Assembly (NCBI RefSeq): GCF_003419895.1 | Contig: NZ_QPMM01000008.1 | Coordinates: 62,001 to 126,000, forward strand | DNA length: 64,000 nucleotides | From: Chitinophaga silvatica | Lineage (GTDB): Bacteria; Bacteroidota; Bacteroidia; Chitinophagales; Chitinophagaceae | Direction: 5' to 3' | Shown: one piece after another, positions 45,582 through 54,866 of the stretch | How the letters are laid out: the number at the start of each line of letters is the position of its first letter | How positions within the stretch are numbered: the stretch's first letter is position 1 | Position numbers and translations under genes: made by a program | Notes under the pieces: generated by a model | Databases searched by the model: none | The model's input: only the letters and a program-made list of their open reading frames with translations | Told to the model about the DNA's origin: nothing

Positions 45582-46151
45582 ATGTTTATTGAACCTTCTA
45601 TAACAGGAGGGCGTAGGGGATGGATAGAGGTGATTTGTGGATCTATGTTTTCAGGAAAAACAGAAGAATTGATTCGTCGGTTGAAAAGAGCAAGGATAGC
45701 AAATCTGAAAGTAGAAATCTTTAAACCGGCAATAGACGTGCGATATGATGAGGTAAATATTACGTCGCACGATGAAAATAAGATCAATTCTACCCCAATT
45801 GAAAACTCACAGCAAATTCTGCTACTGGCGCAGGATGTAGATGTTGTAGGAATAGATGAAGCTCAGTTCTTTGATGCGGAATTGCCAAATGTATGTGATC
45901 AGCTGGCTTTGGCGGGTGTGCGGGTAATTGTTGCAGGGTTAGATATGGATTATACCGGAAAACCATTTGGACAGATGCCTTTTTTACTGGCAAAAGCAGA
46001 TTATATTACAAAATTACATGCTATTTGTGTAGTGTGTGGAAATATCGCCAACTATTCTTTCAGGAAGTCCGCATCCAAAGAAACCTTATTACTGGGAGAA
46101 AAAGATTTGTACGAGCCAAGATGCAGGCATTGTTATTATACCCATCCATAG
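45582..46151 (+). CDS. tdk: thymidine kinase, type II
   Basis: Cytoplasmic ATP-dependent kinase of the nucleotide salvage pathway. The P-loop is in [10 protein letters not shown], the Walker B region in [11 protein letters not shown], the lasso in A-D-Y-I-T-K-L, and a zinc site is formed by C-V-V-C and C-R-H-C near the C-terminus. Length 189 is typical. It is monocistronic, ending in a terminator shared with the convergent GtrA gene. Confidence 0.97.
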   Translation: MFIEPSITGGRRGWIEVICGSMFSGKTEELIRRLKRARIANLKVEIFKPAIDVRYDEVNITSHDENKINSTPIENSQQILLLAQDVDVVGIDEAQFFDAELPNVCDQLALAGVRVIVAGLDMDYTGKPFGQMPFLLAKADYITKLHAICVVCGNIANYSFRKSASKETLLLGEKDLYEPRCRHCYYTHP

Positions 46152-46167
46152 CTTGAAAGGAATTAGT

Positions 46168-46200
46168 AAATATTATAGAGGTACCACCTTTATAATATTT
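46168..46200. terminator. bidirectional terminator, tdk and GtrA
   Basis: AAATATTATAGAGGT (46168-46182) pairs with ACCTTTATAATATTT (46186-46200) in a 15-bp stem with one G-U pair and a 3-base loop. It overlaps the last bases of the GtrA gene. Confidence 0.7.
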
Positions 46201-46696
46201 GCTCCTTTTTTACTTTAAATGTGAATTTTTTCTGGGTAAGATAGCTGAATATTACTACCAGTATAGTAGTTAGAATTTTACTGATAGTAGGATAGAGATT
46301 AAAATGTTCAACAAATATCTTCATAAAAACATAGTTGAGCATAATACAAATACCCACCATGATAAAGTATCTGAAAAGTTGAACCCTGCCCCTGATATTG
46401 GATTCTGAGAACACTACATATTTACTTAAAAGGAAGCCAGTAGGAAATGTTACTGCCATAGCCATAAACAACGCACCAATGTGGGCCCCCATATCAAATA
46501 AACCAAAATGGATGGTTTCATGACGTAGGATGAAATTGTAACTGATAAAATACAGGAATATATCCAACAACGTATTACCACCGCCACAAGCCAGGTAGCG
46601 GAACGTTTGAAATGGCATTACCTTCGAAAAAGGAGGGTAAATAAAGCCCAGGATCTGTAAAATCAAGTTACGTAGTGTCATGAAAAATTGGCGCAA
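46190..46696 (-). CDS. GtrA-family membrane protein
   Basis: Integral membrane protein with four predicted helices, 168 residues. GtrA proteins are proposed to flip lipid-linked sugars, such as undecaprenyl-phosphate glucose, for surface glycan modification. Seen here: an N-terminal F-R-Y-L-A-C-G-G-G-N-T-L-L-D, the family N-rich start, a middle F-P-T-G-F-L-L-S-K-Y-V-V-F, and a C-terminal S-Y-L-T-Q-K-K-F-T-F. No glycosyltransferase gene is adjacent. It ends in the bidirectional terminator with tdk. Confidence 0.88.
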   Translation of the reverse strand: MRQFFMTLRNLILQILGFIYPPFSKVMPFQTFRYLACGGGNTLLDIFLYFISYNFILRHETIHFGLFDMGAHIGALFMAMAVTFPTGFLLSKYVVFSESNIRGRVQLFRYFIMVGICIMLNYVFMKIFVEHFNLYPTISKILTTILVVIFSYLTQKKFTFKVKKEQIL

Positions 46697-46756
46697 ATTT
46701 AAGTGTTTTCCGCATGCGGAAAACTACTTTAACGAAAGTTAATAACTATTATATAG

Positions 46757-48244
46757 TTATCTTAACATATTCCTTTTTTTCCAGTTGGAAACAGTTTTTT
46801 GATCTTCACTGGTTGATTGTAAAGGTACATTTTGCTGCTGCCACACATACGCAGCCAGGATTGCTGCCACCTGTTCTTCCTTCAGATTGTTCTCCTGCAA
46901 GGCTTGCGGCGTAAAAAATTTACTGATGAAATTTGTATCAAAGTTTCCTTCAATAAATGCAGGTTGTTGTAATGCCCAATGCCCGAATGGTAAAGTGGTT
47001 TTAATACCTTTTACTATGTACTCTTCAATTGCACGTATTAATCTGTGACGGGCTTCATCGCGGTTGCTACCCCATGCAATAAGTTTAGCGATCATTGGAT
47101 CATAGAAAATTGGTATATCCATTCCCTGTTCGTAACCATCATCTACTCTTACTCCATAACCTTGCGGACGGATATATGTTTCCAGTTTTCCGGTATCCGG
47201 AAGGAAGTTATTCATCGGGTCTTCTGCGCAAATGCGTAATTCAATGGCATGGCCATTTATTTTGAGGTCATCCTGGGAAAAGGAAAGTTTTTCTCCCCTG
47301 GCAATCTTTATTTGTTCTTTTACCAGGTCTAAACCTGTAATCAGTTCTGTAACGGGATGTTCTACCTGGAGGCGTGTATTCATTTCCAGGAAATAGAAGT
47401 TTAGTGCTTCATCTACCAGGAATTCAACTGTACCGGCTCCGTAATAATTACAAGCTTTGGCTACATCAACCGCACATTGCCCCATAGCAGCTCTGATAGC
47501 AGGAGTAAGGCAAGATGAAGGCGCTTCTTCAATTAGTTTCTGGTGCCTGCGCTGAATGGAACATTCACGTTCGAACAGGTATACACAGTTACCGTGTTTG
47601 TCGCCCAGGATCTGAATCTCAATATGTTTCGGTGAGCCTACATATTTTTCAATAAATACAGCATCATCGCCAAATGCGCTAAGGGCCTCACTTTTAGCCA
47701 TGCGTATCTGTTCCTCCAATTCTGAAGGCTCATTTACGATACGCATACCTTTACCACCGCCACCGGCAGAGGCTTTGATCAGAATCGGGAACCCCGTTTT
47801 CTTTACTACTTCTTTAGCTTCCTCCAGACTTCTCAGTGGTGTTTCGGTGCCGGGAACCATTGGTACTCCAAATTTCTGAGCAGCTTGCTTGGCAGCCAGT
47901 TTACTACCCATTACCTCAATAGAAGAAGCGGAGGGGCCTATAAATGTGATACCGGCAGCAGTAACCTGCTCGGCAAATTTTGCGTTTTCACTGAGGAATC
48001 CATAACCAGGATGAATGGCATCTGCATTCTTTTCCTTTGCTACTGCAATGATTTTTTCGCCTAATAAATAAGATTGATTTGATGGTGCCGGGCCAATACA
48101 TACCGCTTCATCTGCAAACAACACAAAAGGCATGGTACGATCGGCTTCAGAATATACCGCAACAGTTTTAATGCCCATTTCCCTCGCAGATCGCATAATC
48201 CGTAATGCAATTTCACCTCTATTGGCTACCAGAATTTTATTCAT
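46757..48244 (-). CDS. accC: acetyl-CoA carboxylase biotin carboxylase
   Basis: Cytoplasmic ATP-grasp enzyme that carboxylates biotin on its carrier protein, first step of fatty acid synthesis. N-terminal I-L-V-A-N-R-G-E-I-A-L-R-I-M-R-S, Gly-rich ATP loop A-S-A-G-G-G-G-K-G-M-R, E-R-E-C-S-I-Q-R-R-H-Q-K, and catalytic E-M-N-T-R-L-Q-V-E-H-P-V-T-E are present. Its 495 residues exceed the usual 445-450, because the last 40-50 residues are an extra tail. No accB is adjacent here, so it may serve acetyl-CoA or another acyl-CoA carboxylase. Confidence 0.93.
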   Translation of the reverse strand: MNKILVANRGEIALRIMRSAREMGIKTVAVYSEADRTMPFVLFADEAVCIGPAPSNQSYLLGEKIIAVAKEKNADAIHPGYGFLSENAKFAEQVTAAGITFIGPSASSIEVMGSKLAAKQAAQKFGVPMVPGTETPLRSLEEAKEVVKKTGFPILIKASAGGGGKGMRIVNEPSELEEQIRMAKSEALSAFGDDAVFIEKYVGSPKHIEIQILGDKHGNCVYLFERECSIQRRHQKLIEEAPSSCLTPAIRAAMGQCAVDVAKACNYYGAGTVEFLVDEALNFYFLEMNTRLQVEHPVTELITGLDLVKEQIKIARGEKLSFSQDDLKINGHAIELRICAEDPMNNFLPDTGKLETYIRPQGYGVRVDDGYEQGMDIPIFYDPMIAKLIAWGSNRDEARHRLIRAIEEYIVKGIKTTLPFGHWALQQPAFIEGNFDTNFISKFFTPQALQENNLKEEQVAAILAAYVWQQQNVPLQSTSEDQKTVSNWKKRNMLR

Positions 48245-48303
48245 CGACAGTAATTTATATGGATTGGCTAATATAGTTAGTTTTATGGACTTAGGATTAA
48301 ATC

Positions 48304-48336
48304 GTTGTACTTATCTGTAAATCCTGACTATCTTTG
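48304..48336 (+). promoter_or_regulatory. promoter for ccmB
   Basis: GTTG at 48304-48307 and TATCTTTG at 48329-48336 are separated by 21 bp. The start codon is 11 bp after the -7 box, so the leader is very short. It shows that the longer ORF starting at 48305 is not the protein start. Confidence 0.55.
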
Positions 48337-48346
48337 CGGCCATACC

Positions 48347-49015
48347 ATGAGGAAGAAAAGTACTATACATCAGGTAATAACCCTTGTAAAGAAGGATCTT
48401 ACGTTAGAATTGCGTCAACAGTATGCATTTTATGGAGTATTATTATACATAGTTTCTACTGTTTTTGTAATCAATCTGATGTTAGGAAAACCGGATGACA
48501 AGCTATGGAATGCCCTTTTTTGGGTAATCCAGCTTTTTGTGGCCGTAAATGCTGTTGCCAAAAGCTTTATGCAGGAGAGTAAAGGCCGGTTGCTATATTT
48601 CTATTCACTGGTACATCCAAGGGTATTTATAATGGCGAAACTCATCTATAATATCATTTTAATGATTTTGATGAGCTTAATTGCCATGATATGTAGTATT
48701 GCGTTCCTGGGAAATCCAATCGCCAATATGGGATATTTTATAGGAATGGTATTGATGGGGGGCGTAAGTTTATCCCTTCTCTTTACCATGCTGGCAGCAA
48801 TTGCGGCCCAGGCCAACCATAATGCCGCTTTAATGGCGGTAATGGGGTTTCCGCTTATTTTGCCAATTTTGATGCTGCTGGCCAATATTTCAGTTTCTGC
48901 TTTCCTTACTGTTTATCAGCCAGGATTACCAAAAATGTTTTTCCTTCTCGGAGGGATGGATATCCTGGTAATAGCCTTAACACTCATTCTTTTCCCATTT
49001 CTGTGGAAAGATTGA
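48347..49015 (+). CDS. ccmB: heme exporter subunit CcmB
   Basis: Integral membrane ABC permease-type subunit of the heme export/cytochrome c maturation system, 222 residues with six predicted helices. ATG at 48347 (M-R-K-K-S-T-I-H-Q-V) follows the promoter box directly. It shows D-L-T-L-E-L-R-Q-Q and F-M-Q-E-S-K-G-R-L-L-Y-F-Y, as in CcmB, and G-F-P-L-I-L-P-I-L-M. The ATPase partner ccmA is not nearby. ccmC and a ccmD-like gene follow. Confidence 0.92.
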   Translation: MRKKSTIHQVITLVKKDLTLELRQQYAFYGVLLYIVSTVFVINLMLGKPDDKLWNALFWVIQLFVAVNAVAKSFMQESKGRLLYFYSLVHPRVFIMAKLIYNIILMILMSLIAMICSIAFLGNPIANMGYFIGMVLMGGVSLSLLFTMLAAIAAQANHNAALMAVMGFPLILPILMLLANISVSAFLTVYQPGLPKMFFLLGGMDILVIALTLILFPFLWKD

Positions 49016-49157
49016 TGAAATATCAAACAAACAGCTAACTTCTATAAACGAATTTTAATAGGTATTTATAGATGTTGCAATAAACTTAAAATCGCCTAAA
49101 ATCTTTGTACTTAAGGGGAAAACCTGTAGGTTTGCCCCCGGAATATAGCTATAAAAA

Positions 49158-49817
49158 ATGGCCAAACATTGGTGGAAAGCATTAGCGATACTGCTTCTTT
49201 TATATGTAATTATCGCCGGGTTTACTATTAATATACCAATTATAGGAACCAACGGACAGTCATCCAGAGGATTGTTCTTTCACGTGCCGATGTGGATATC
49301 TATGTATACGATGTTCACTATCTCCCTCGTCTATTCTCTTTTATTCCTTAACAAATACGATTTAAAGAAAGATATTGTAGCGTCCAGCGCTGCCGGCGTA
49401 GGGGCTTTCTTTGGCATACTTGGATTTGCTACTGGTACACTCTGGGCTACCTATACCTGGGGCGGTACCCTGACAGACGATCCTAAACAGATGTGTACTG
49501 CCATTGCCATCTTAATTTATTTAGCATACCTGGTGTTGCGTATGTCTATCCAGGATATGGACAAAAGGGCGCGTATCTCTGCTGTTTTCAACATATTCGC
49601 CTATGCCTTACTAATCCCGCTTACATATATCATCCCCCGGATGGTTGATTCTTTGCACCCGGGAAGTGCTACTACTCCAGGTTTTGCTTCAAAAGACACA
49701 GACGGTACTATGAAAATGGTGTTATATCCTGCATTTATCGGATGGACATTATTAGGCGTCTGGATTTTTACTTTAGTAGTGCGCTACAAAAAATTACAAC
49801 TTAAAAAACTCTTTTAA
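49158..49817 (+). CDS. ccmC: cytochrome c assembly protein CcmC/CcsA-like
   Basis: Integral membrane protein of 219 residues with about six helices, for heme delivery in cytochrome c maturation. It shows F-F-H-V-P-M-W-I-S (His ligand region), the tryptophan-rich heme-handling motif in T-G-T-L-W-A-T-Y-T-W-G-G, and S-L-H-P-G-S with the second His. It lies 142 bp after ccmB, with a near-consensus AATCTTTG at 49101-49108 before it, and its stop touches the next gene start. Confidence 0.92.
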   Translation: MAKHWWKALAILLLLYVIIAGFTINIPIIGTNGQSSRGLFFHVPMWISMYTMFTISLVYSLLFLNKYDLKKDIVASSAAGVGAFFGILGFATGTLWATYTWGGTLTDDPKQMCTAIAILIYLAYLVLRMSIQDMDKRARISAVFNIFAYALLIPLTYIIPRMVDSLHPGSATTPGFASKDTDGTMKMVLYPAFIGWTLLGVWIFTLVVRYKKLQLKKLF

Positions 49818-50048
49818 ATGATTAATAAAGCGTTTTCATTCTGCCTTACAGCTGCGCTATTAATGATTTCCGTATTAGCCAACGCACAACAGCAAGATAC
49901 CGAGAAAGGCCCGGTAAACGAGTTTTTCCGTAGCAATGATAAAATTTACGTAGTGGTAGGTGTCTTAGTGATCATCTTCCTGGGAATAACTTTGTTCCTT
50001 ATCAATCTGGATAGAAAGATCGGTAAGCTTGAAAAAAATGAGAAATAA
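49818..50048 (+). CDS. CcmD-like small membrane protein
   Basis: 76 residues that start directly after the ccmC stop. A signal-like N-terminus (A-L-L-M-I-S-V-L-A-N-A-Q) is followed by one strong membrane span (I-Y-V-V-V-G-V-L-V-I-I-F-L-G-I-T-L) and a charged Lys-rich tail. This matches Bacteroidota CcmD-family proteins linked to heme handling. It probably forms a complex with CcmB and CcmC. Confidence 0.82.
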   Translation: MINKAFSFCLTAALLMISVLANAQQQDTEKGPVNEFFRSNDKIYVVVGVLVIIFLGITLFLINLDRKIGKLEKNEK

Positions 50049-50052
50049 TATT

Positions 50053-50084
50053 GGCAAAGGGCGGGATTAATTCCCGCCCTTGCC
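50053..50084 (+). terminator. hairpin after the ccm genes
   Basis: GGCAAAGGGCGGGA pairs with TCCCGCCCTTGCC, GC-rich with one bulged A. Only a short GTTTGG follows, so the T-run is weak; it may be an attenuating hairpin or transcript end. Confidence 0.6.
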
Positions 50085-50155
50085 GTTTGGAACAGCAAAT
50101 ATCAATTTAACCATAGCATTTACAATTTTAATCGTTTTACCAAAACAATAGTTTT

Positions 50156-51574
50156 ATGTCGCAAGAACAGCATTATAGCTTTTTCCAAAGTGTGGAAAAG
50201 AGCTTCGACAAAGCAGCTGCGTTCACAAAATGGGATAAAGGTATCCTGGAGCAGATCAAAGCCTGCAACGCTGTATACCAGATTAAATTCCCAGTAAGAA
50301 TAGGCGATACCGTTCAAGTAATTGAAGCATACCGTGTACAACACTCTCACCACAAACTGCCTTGTAAAGGTGGTATTCGCTTCAGCGAAGAAGTAAACCA
50401 GGATGAAGTGATGGCATTGGCTTCCTTAATGACCTATAAATGCGCTATCGTAAACGTTCCGTTTGGTGGTGCTAAAGGCGGTATCAAAATCAATCCCCGC
50501 AACTTTACTCCTTTCCAGCTGGAAGCAATTACCCGTCGTTATACTGCCGAATTGGTAAAGAAAAACTTTATTGGCCCGGGTACAGACGTGCCTGCTCCTG
50601 ATTACGGTACCGGTGAAAGAGAAATGAGCTGGATCCTCGATACCTACATGAGCTTACGCCCAGGAGAAATAGATGGTTACGGTTGTGTGACCGGTAAACC
50701 AGTTTCTCAGGGTGGTGTACGTGGTCGTACTGAAGCTACCGGTTTAGGTGTATTCTACGGATTACGTGAACTGTGCAATATTAAGGAAGATATGGACCGC
50801 ATTGGCCTTACTACTGGCCTTACCGGTAAAAGAGTGGTGGTTCAGGGTATGGGTAACGTAGGATACCATGCTGCTAAATATTTCAACGAAGCAGGTGCTA
50901 AGGTAATCTGCCTGATCGAATGGGATGGCGCCATCTTCAACGAAAATGGTATGAACCCGGATGAAGTATTAATGCATAAAAAAGCTACCGGCTCTATCGT
51001 TAACTTCCCTGGTGCTGTAAACCTGAAGAAAAATACAGACGGTCTGGAACTCGAATGCGAAATTCTGATCCCTGCAGCACTGGAAAATGTAATCGATGAA
51101 AACAATGCTCCAAACGTTAAAGCTAAGATCATCGGTGAAGCCGCAAATGGTCCTTTAACTCCGGAAGCAGATGAAATCCTGAATAAAAAAGGTGTGATCA
51201 TCGTTCCTGATATGTTCCTGAATGCAGGTGGTGTAACCGTTTCATATTTCGAATGGCTGAAAAACCTTAGCCACGTTCGTTATGGCCGCTTAGGAAAACG
51301 TTTCGATGAAAATATGAACATGCATATTCTTCAAACTATCGAAGACCTTACCGGTAAGAAAGTTTCTGAGCAGGAAAGAAAATTCATTGCACATGGTGCT
51401 GATGAAGTAGATCTGGTTTACTCTGGTCTTGAAGAAACCATGCACGCTGCTTTACACGAAGTTCGCGATGCTATGATTGCAAATCCTCAGATCACTGATA
51501 TGCGTACTGCTGCTTATGTTGTAGCTATCAATAAGGTAGGTGCTGCATACGAACAACTGGGTATTTTCCCTTGA
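50156..51574 (+). CDS. Glu/Leu/Phe/Val dehydrogenase (glutamate dehydrogenase)
   Basis: Cytoplasmic NAD(P)-dependent amino-acid dehydrogenase joining 2-oxoglutarate and ammonium. K-G-G-I-R-F, the catalytic Lys stretch C-A-I-V-N-V-P-F-G-G-A-K-G-G-I, the substrate part G-P-G-T-D-V-P-A-P-D-Y-G-T-G, and the Rossmann motif V-V-Q-G-M-G-N-V-G-Y-H are visible. Length 472 is slightly longer than usual. The short upstream gap has no clear -7 box. Strong translation is suggested by codon use, which is GGT/GAA/CTG-rich compared with neighbours. Cofactor preference cannot be told from this. Confidence 0.94.
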   Translation: MSQEQHYSFFQSVEKSFDKAAAFTKWDKGILEQIKACNAVYQIKFPVRIGDTVQVIEAYRVQHSHHKLPCKGGIRFSEEVNQDEVMALASLMTYKCAIVNVPFGGAKGGIKINPRNFTPFQLEAITRRYTAELVKKNFIGPGTDVPAPDYGTGEREMSWILDTYMSLRPGEIDGYGCVTGKPVSQGGVRGRTEATGLGVFYGLRELCNIKEDMDRIGLTTGLTGKRVVVQGMGNVGYHAAKYFNEAGAKVICLIEWDGAIFNENGMNPDEVLMHKKATGSIVNFPGAVNLKKNTDGLELECEILIPAALENVIDENNAPNVKAKIIGEAANGPLTPEADEILNKKGVIIVPDMFLNAGGVTVSYFEWLKNLSHVRYGRLGKRFDENMNMHILQTIEDLTGKKVSEQERKFIAHGADEVDLVYSGLEETMHAALHEVRDAMIANPQITDMRTAAYVVAINKVGAAYEQLGIFP

Positions 51575-51604
51575 TCGGATAAACGCAAACGCACTAATAA
51601 TATC

Positions 51605-51650
51605 AAAAAGCATAAAGGTCGGACTACTGATCTTTATGCTTTTTTATTTT
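51605..51650 (+). terminator. intrinsic terminator after the glutamate dehydrogenase gene
   Basis: AAAAAGCATAAAG (51605-51617) pairs with CTTTATGCTTTTT (51632-51644) and is followed by more T residues. It may also serve the convergent nuclease-like gene. Confidence 0.85.
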
Positions 51651-51691
51651 TAGGTTGATGGATTAATGTGGAGATCTGCCTTTTTTATTTT

Positions 51692-52135
51692 TTAGATAGA
51701 TGGATAAGCAGGAAGAGCTTTTAGAAATTGCCATTGATTGGCGGTATATGTACCACAAAAGGTATGAAGACCATTAGTGATCACCAGGTAACTGGCCGGC
51801 ATAGCCATATTATACTGTACTACCTGTTGCAGCGTTTTGTTGGTCAGCGGAACATTCATCTCTTTACACTCTATCAGCATCCATGGCTGCATATCTCTGT
51901 TGTAAATCACTATATCATATCGCTTCTTTACTTCCCCTATATAAATTTCCCTTTCTATCCCAATTAGGGCAGAGGGATACTCAAGTGTTTGAACCAGATA
52001 ATTGAGGAAATTTTGCCTTACCCATTCCTCTGGTGTAAGTAGAATATATTTCTTTCTTAATCGGTCAAAGATCAATTCTTTGTTTCCTTCTTTGACAATT
52101 TTGAAATCCGGCGTTGGAAAGGTGATAGCAATCAA
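51692..52135 (-). CDS. stand-alone HsdR N-terminal-like (PD-(D/E)xK) domain protein
   Basis: 147-residue protein resembling the N-terminal nuclease domain of type I restriction enzymes. The nuclease-type core reads R-Y-D-I-V-I-Y-N followed by W-M-L-I-E-C-K-E, the D...ExK pattern. The N-terminal half (P-E-E-W-V-R-Q-N-F-L-N-Y-L) is shared with HsdR proteins. No helicase, methylase or specificity subunit is present. Similar stand-alone proteins occur across Bacteroidota; their role is unknown. The divergent neighbour is an AMP nucleosidase. Confidence 0.82.
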   Translation of the reverse strand: MIAITFPTPDFKIVKEGNKELIFDRLRKKYILLTPEEWVRQNFLNYLVQTLEYPSALIGIEREIYIGEVKKRYDIVIYNRDMQPWMLIECKEMNVPLTNKTLQQVVQYNMAMPASYLVITNGLHTFCGTYTANQWQFLKALPAYPSI

Positions 52136-52201
52136 ATGTTGATAGATTTTGATGCGAAGATAGTTACAATACTATAATATGGGCAGTCGGAGAAAAAACC
52201 T

Positions 52202-52209
52202 TATATTTG
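52202..52209 (+). promoter_or_regulatory. -7 promoter box for the AMP nucleosidase gene
   Basis: TATATTTG matches the -7 consensus. The start ATG at 52224 is 14 bp after it, so the longer frame from 52179 starts upstream of the promoter. Confidence 0.5.
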
Positions 52210-52223
52210 CCTGTCAAAAGGCT

Positions 52224-52994
52224 ATGAAGACAAAAGAAGAAATTGTAGCTAATTGGTTGCCCCGCTACACAGGAGAAAAATTGGAAAATTTTGGGTCTCA
52301 CATTCTCCTCACGAATTTCAGTAACTATGTTACCATGTTTGCAGAATGGAACAACGTTCAGATTGTTGGTCAGGGCAGACCTATGCAATGTGCAACCGCT
52401 GGTGATATTACCATTATCAATTTTGGAATGGGCAGCCCTGGTGCTGCAACGGTAATGGATCTTTTATCTGCAATTACTCCTAAAGCAGTATTGTTTTTAG
52501 GTAAATGTGGTGGATTGAAGAAGAAAAATCAGATAGGTGATCTGATTCTGCCAATTGCCGCTATCAGAGGAGAAGGAACCAGCAACGATTATTTCCCACC
52601 GGAAGTTCCTGCTTTACCGGCATTTGCTTTACAGAAAGCTATCTCTACTACCATCAGAGACGCTGGTCAGGATTACTGGACCGGTACCTGCTATTCTACC
52701 AACAGAAGGGTATGGGAACATGATTCCGAATTCAAGCAATATCTTGAAAAAATCAGAGCAATGGCGGTAGATATGGAAACAGCCACGATCTTTTCAGTAG
52801 GCTTTTTCAATAAAATTCCTACAGGCGCATTACTCCTGGTTTCCGACCAGCCAATGGTACCGGAAGGTGTAAAAACGGAAGACAGCGATAAAAAGGTAAC
52901 TACAAAATTTGTAGAGCGTCATCTGAAAATAGGAATAGATTCATTACGCAAACTCATTGAGAGTCACCAAACCGTGAAGCATCTTCGTTTTTAG
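52224..52994 (+). CDS. amn: AMP nucleosidase, Bacteroidota type
   Basis: Cytoplasmic enzyme cleaving AMP to adenine and ribose 5-phosphate, 256 residues. ATG at 52224 (M-K-T-K-E-E-I-V-A-N-W) lies just after the promoter box. The phosphorylase-like fold is seen in I-I-N-F-G-M-G-S-P-G-A-A-T, F-L-G-K-C-G-G-L, and A-V-D-M-E-T-A-T-I-F-S-V, with L-L-L-V-S-D-Q-P near the end. The form is shorter than the E. coli Amn. It may be co-transcribed with the peptide ABC gene 20 bp later. Confidence 0.9.
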   Translation: MKTKEEIVANWLPRYTGEKLENFGSHILLTNFSNYVTMFAEWNNVQIVGQGRPMQCATAGDITIINFGMGSPGAATVMDLLSAITPKAVLFLGKCGGLKKKNQIGDLILPIAAIRGEGTSNDYFPPEVPALPAFALQKAISTTIRDAGQDYWTGTCYSTNRRVWEHDSEFKQYLEKIRAMAVDMETATIFSVGFFNKIPTGALLLVSDQPMVPEGVKTEDSDKKVTTKFVERHLKIGIDSLRKLIESHQTVKHLRF

Positions 52995-53014
52995 ATTTGT
53001 TGTAACTTCCGGGT

Positions 53015-54763
53015 ATGCTTACAAAGCGGGTAGATATCCAAAGCCTGGAAGTTAAATTCCAATCTGGCAACACAACAACAACGGCTGTAAATGAAATTTC
53101 CTTTTCAATAGGGAAAGGGGAAGTGGTGGGCGTCGTCGGTGAATCCGGCTCCGGAAAATCGGTGACAGCTCTATCTTTAATGAGACTGATTAACACTCCT
53201 GGTACTACAACACGGGGCAATATTCTTTTTCAGAACTCAAATGAGGCTGTAGTTAACCTGGTGCAGCTTTCAGATTCGACCATGCGCTCCTATAGAGGAA
53301 AAGAGCTGAGCATGATCTTTCAGGAGCCAATGACAGCGCTTAACCCCCTGAAAACTTGCGGCTGGCAGGTTGTTGAAGCATTAAGGCAGCATCAGCCAAT
53401 GGACAATTCTGCTGCACGAAGGAAAGTTGAGCTACTTTTCGAACAGGTTAAACTTCCAGATCCTCCATCTATTTTCAAAAGATATCCACATGAATTATCG
53501 GGTGGCCAAAAGCAAAGGGTAATGATTGCGATGGCAATTGCCTGTAATCCGAGCCTTTTAATAGCAGATGAACCAACTACCGCCCTGGATGTAACTGTTC
53601 AGAAAACAGTACTGAATCTCCTGAAGGAGTTACAGCAGCAAATGGATATGAGCGTGATGTTTATAACCCACGATTTAGGCGTAGTAGCGGAAATAGCGGA
53701 TAAAGTGGTGGTAATGTATAAGGGAGATATTGTGGAAGCAGGAACAGCTCGGGAAGTATTGTTAAATCCCAGGCATCCTTATACTAAAGGCCTGCTGGCG
53801 TGCAGGCCACCGGTAGACAGGCGGTTATTCCGTCTTCCGGTTACTGCCGATTTTATGGAGATCGACCAGCAGAACAGAATACTCGAAAAAAAGAACAAGA
53901 TCAATGATTTAGTTGATACCTTAACAATACCCCTTTCTACCCTCGAGAATCGGCGGCAACAATTGATTGATACCCCACCAATTTTACAGGTAGAAGGACT
54001 GCAAACCTGGTTTCCGGTGGAGAAATCATTTACCGGTAAGGTAAAAAGATGGATGAAAGCGGTAGATGGAGTGAGTTTTAATATTGCTGCAGGAGAAACA
54101 ATGGGATTAGTTGGCGAGTCGGGATGTGGAAAAACTACCTTAGGCCGCTCAATCTTGCGACTTGTAGAACCAACGGGGGGAAGTATTGTTTATAAAGGAC
54201 AAGATATTCGAAGCCTTTCGGCAATAGGAATGCGACATTTGAGAAAGGATATGCAGCTGATATTTCAGGACCCATATGCATCATTGAACCCAAGGCAGGT
54301 GGTAGGAGCGGCTATTCTTGAGCCCATGCAGGTACACGGGCTTTATGGGAACGAAAAGTCTCAGAAGGAGAGGGTAGAGATGCTTTTGGAGAAAGTAAGT
54401 TTACCAACGTCGTTTTACCAACGTTATCCGCATGAATTATCGGGAGGGCAGCGTCAAAGGATTGTAATAGCCAGGGCTTTGGCAGTTTCTCCTTCCTTTA
54501 TAGTGTGTGATGAGTCGGTTGCTGCATTGGATGTGAGTGTACAGGCACAGGTATTAAACCTGCTGATTGGATTGAGGGAGGAATTTGGGTTTACCTGTAT
54601 TTTTATTTCTCATGATTTATCGGTTGTTAGGTTTATTAGTGACAGGATGATGGTAATGCAAAAGGGGAAGATTGTGGAACAGGGGTGGGCAGATGACGTT
54701 TATAATCACCCCAGAGAGACATACACACAACAGTTGATTTCGGCTATTCCTACAATTTTTTAA
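53015..54763 (+). CDS. fused two-domain ABC ATPase, peptide/nickel type (DppD-DppF-like)
   Basis: 582-residue ATP-hydrolysing subunit of an oligopeptide-type importer with two ATPase domains in one chain. Domain 1 has Walker [11 protein letters not shown] and signature L-S-G-G-Q-K-Q-R-V; domain 2 (from about 325) has [10 protein letters not shown] and L-S-G-G-Q-R-Q-R-I. Each domain also shows H-D-L-G-V-V or H-D-L-S-V-V. Permease and binding-protein genes are absent, so they are encoded elsewhere. A 20-bp gap from the AMP nucleosidase gene suggests shared transcription. Confidence 0.94.
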   Translation: MLTKRVDIQSLEVKFQSGNTTTTAVNEISFSIGKGEVVGVVGESGSGKSVTALSLMRLINTPGTTTRGNILFQNSNEAVVNLVQLSDSTMRSYRGKELSMIFQEPMTALNPLKTCGWQVVEALRQHQPMDNSAARRKVELLFEQVKLPDPPSIFKRYPHELSGGQKQRVMIAMAIACNPSLLIADEPTTALDVTVQKTVLNLLKELQQQMDMSVMFITHDLGVVAEIADKVVVMYKGDIVEAGTAREVLLNPRHPYTKGLLACRPPVDRRLFRLPVTADFMEIDQQNRILEKKNKINDLVDTLTIPLSTLENRRQQLIDTPPILQVEGLQTWFPVEKSFTGKVKRWMKAVDGVSFNIAAGETMGLVGESGCGKTTLGRSILRLVEPTGGSIVYKGQDIRSLSAIGMRHLRKDMQLIFQDPYASLNPRQVVGAAILEPMQVHGLYGNEKSQKERVEMLLEKVSLPTSFYQRYPHELSGGQRQRIVIARALAVSPSFIVCDESVAALDVSVQAQVLNLLIGLREEFGFTCIFISHDLSVVRFISDRMMVMQKGKIVEQGWADDVYNHPRETYTQQLISAIPTIF

Positions 54764-54801
54764 TTTATAAATTATTGATTAATAATATTTTTATATCATA
54801 T

Positions 54802-54833
54802 TTTGATGGTATGAATATTAATTGGTAATTTTG
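54802..54833 (+). promoter_or_regulatory. consensus promoter for queA
   Basis: TTTG at 54802-54805, a 20-bp spacer and TAATTTTG at 54826-54833 fit the Bacteroidota consensus on both boxes. Start codon 33 bp downstream at 54867. Confidence 0.65.
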
Positions 54834-54866
54834 CACACTCTAAAAATTTCTTATTCATACCGTAAT

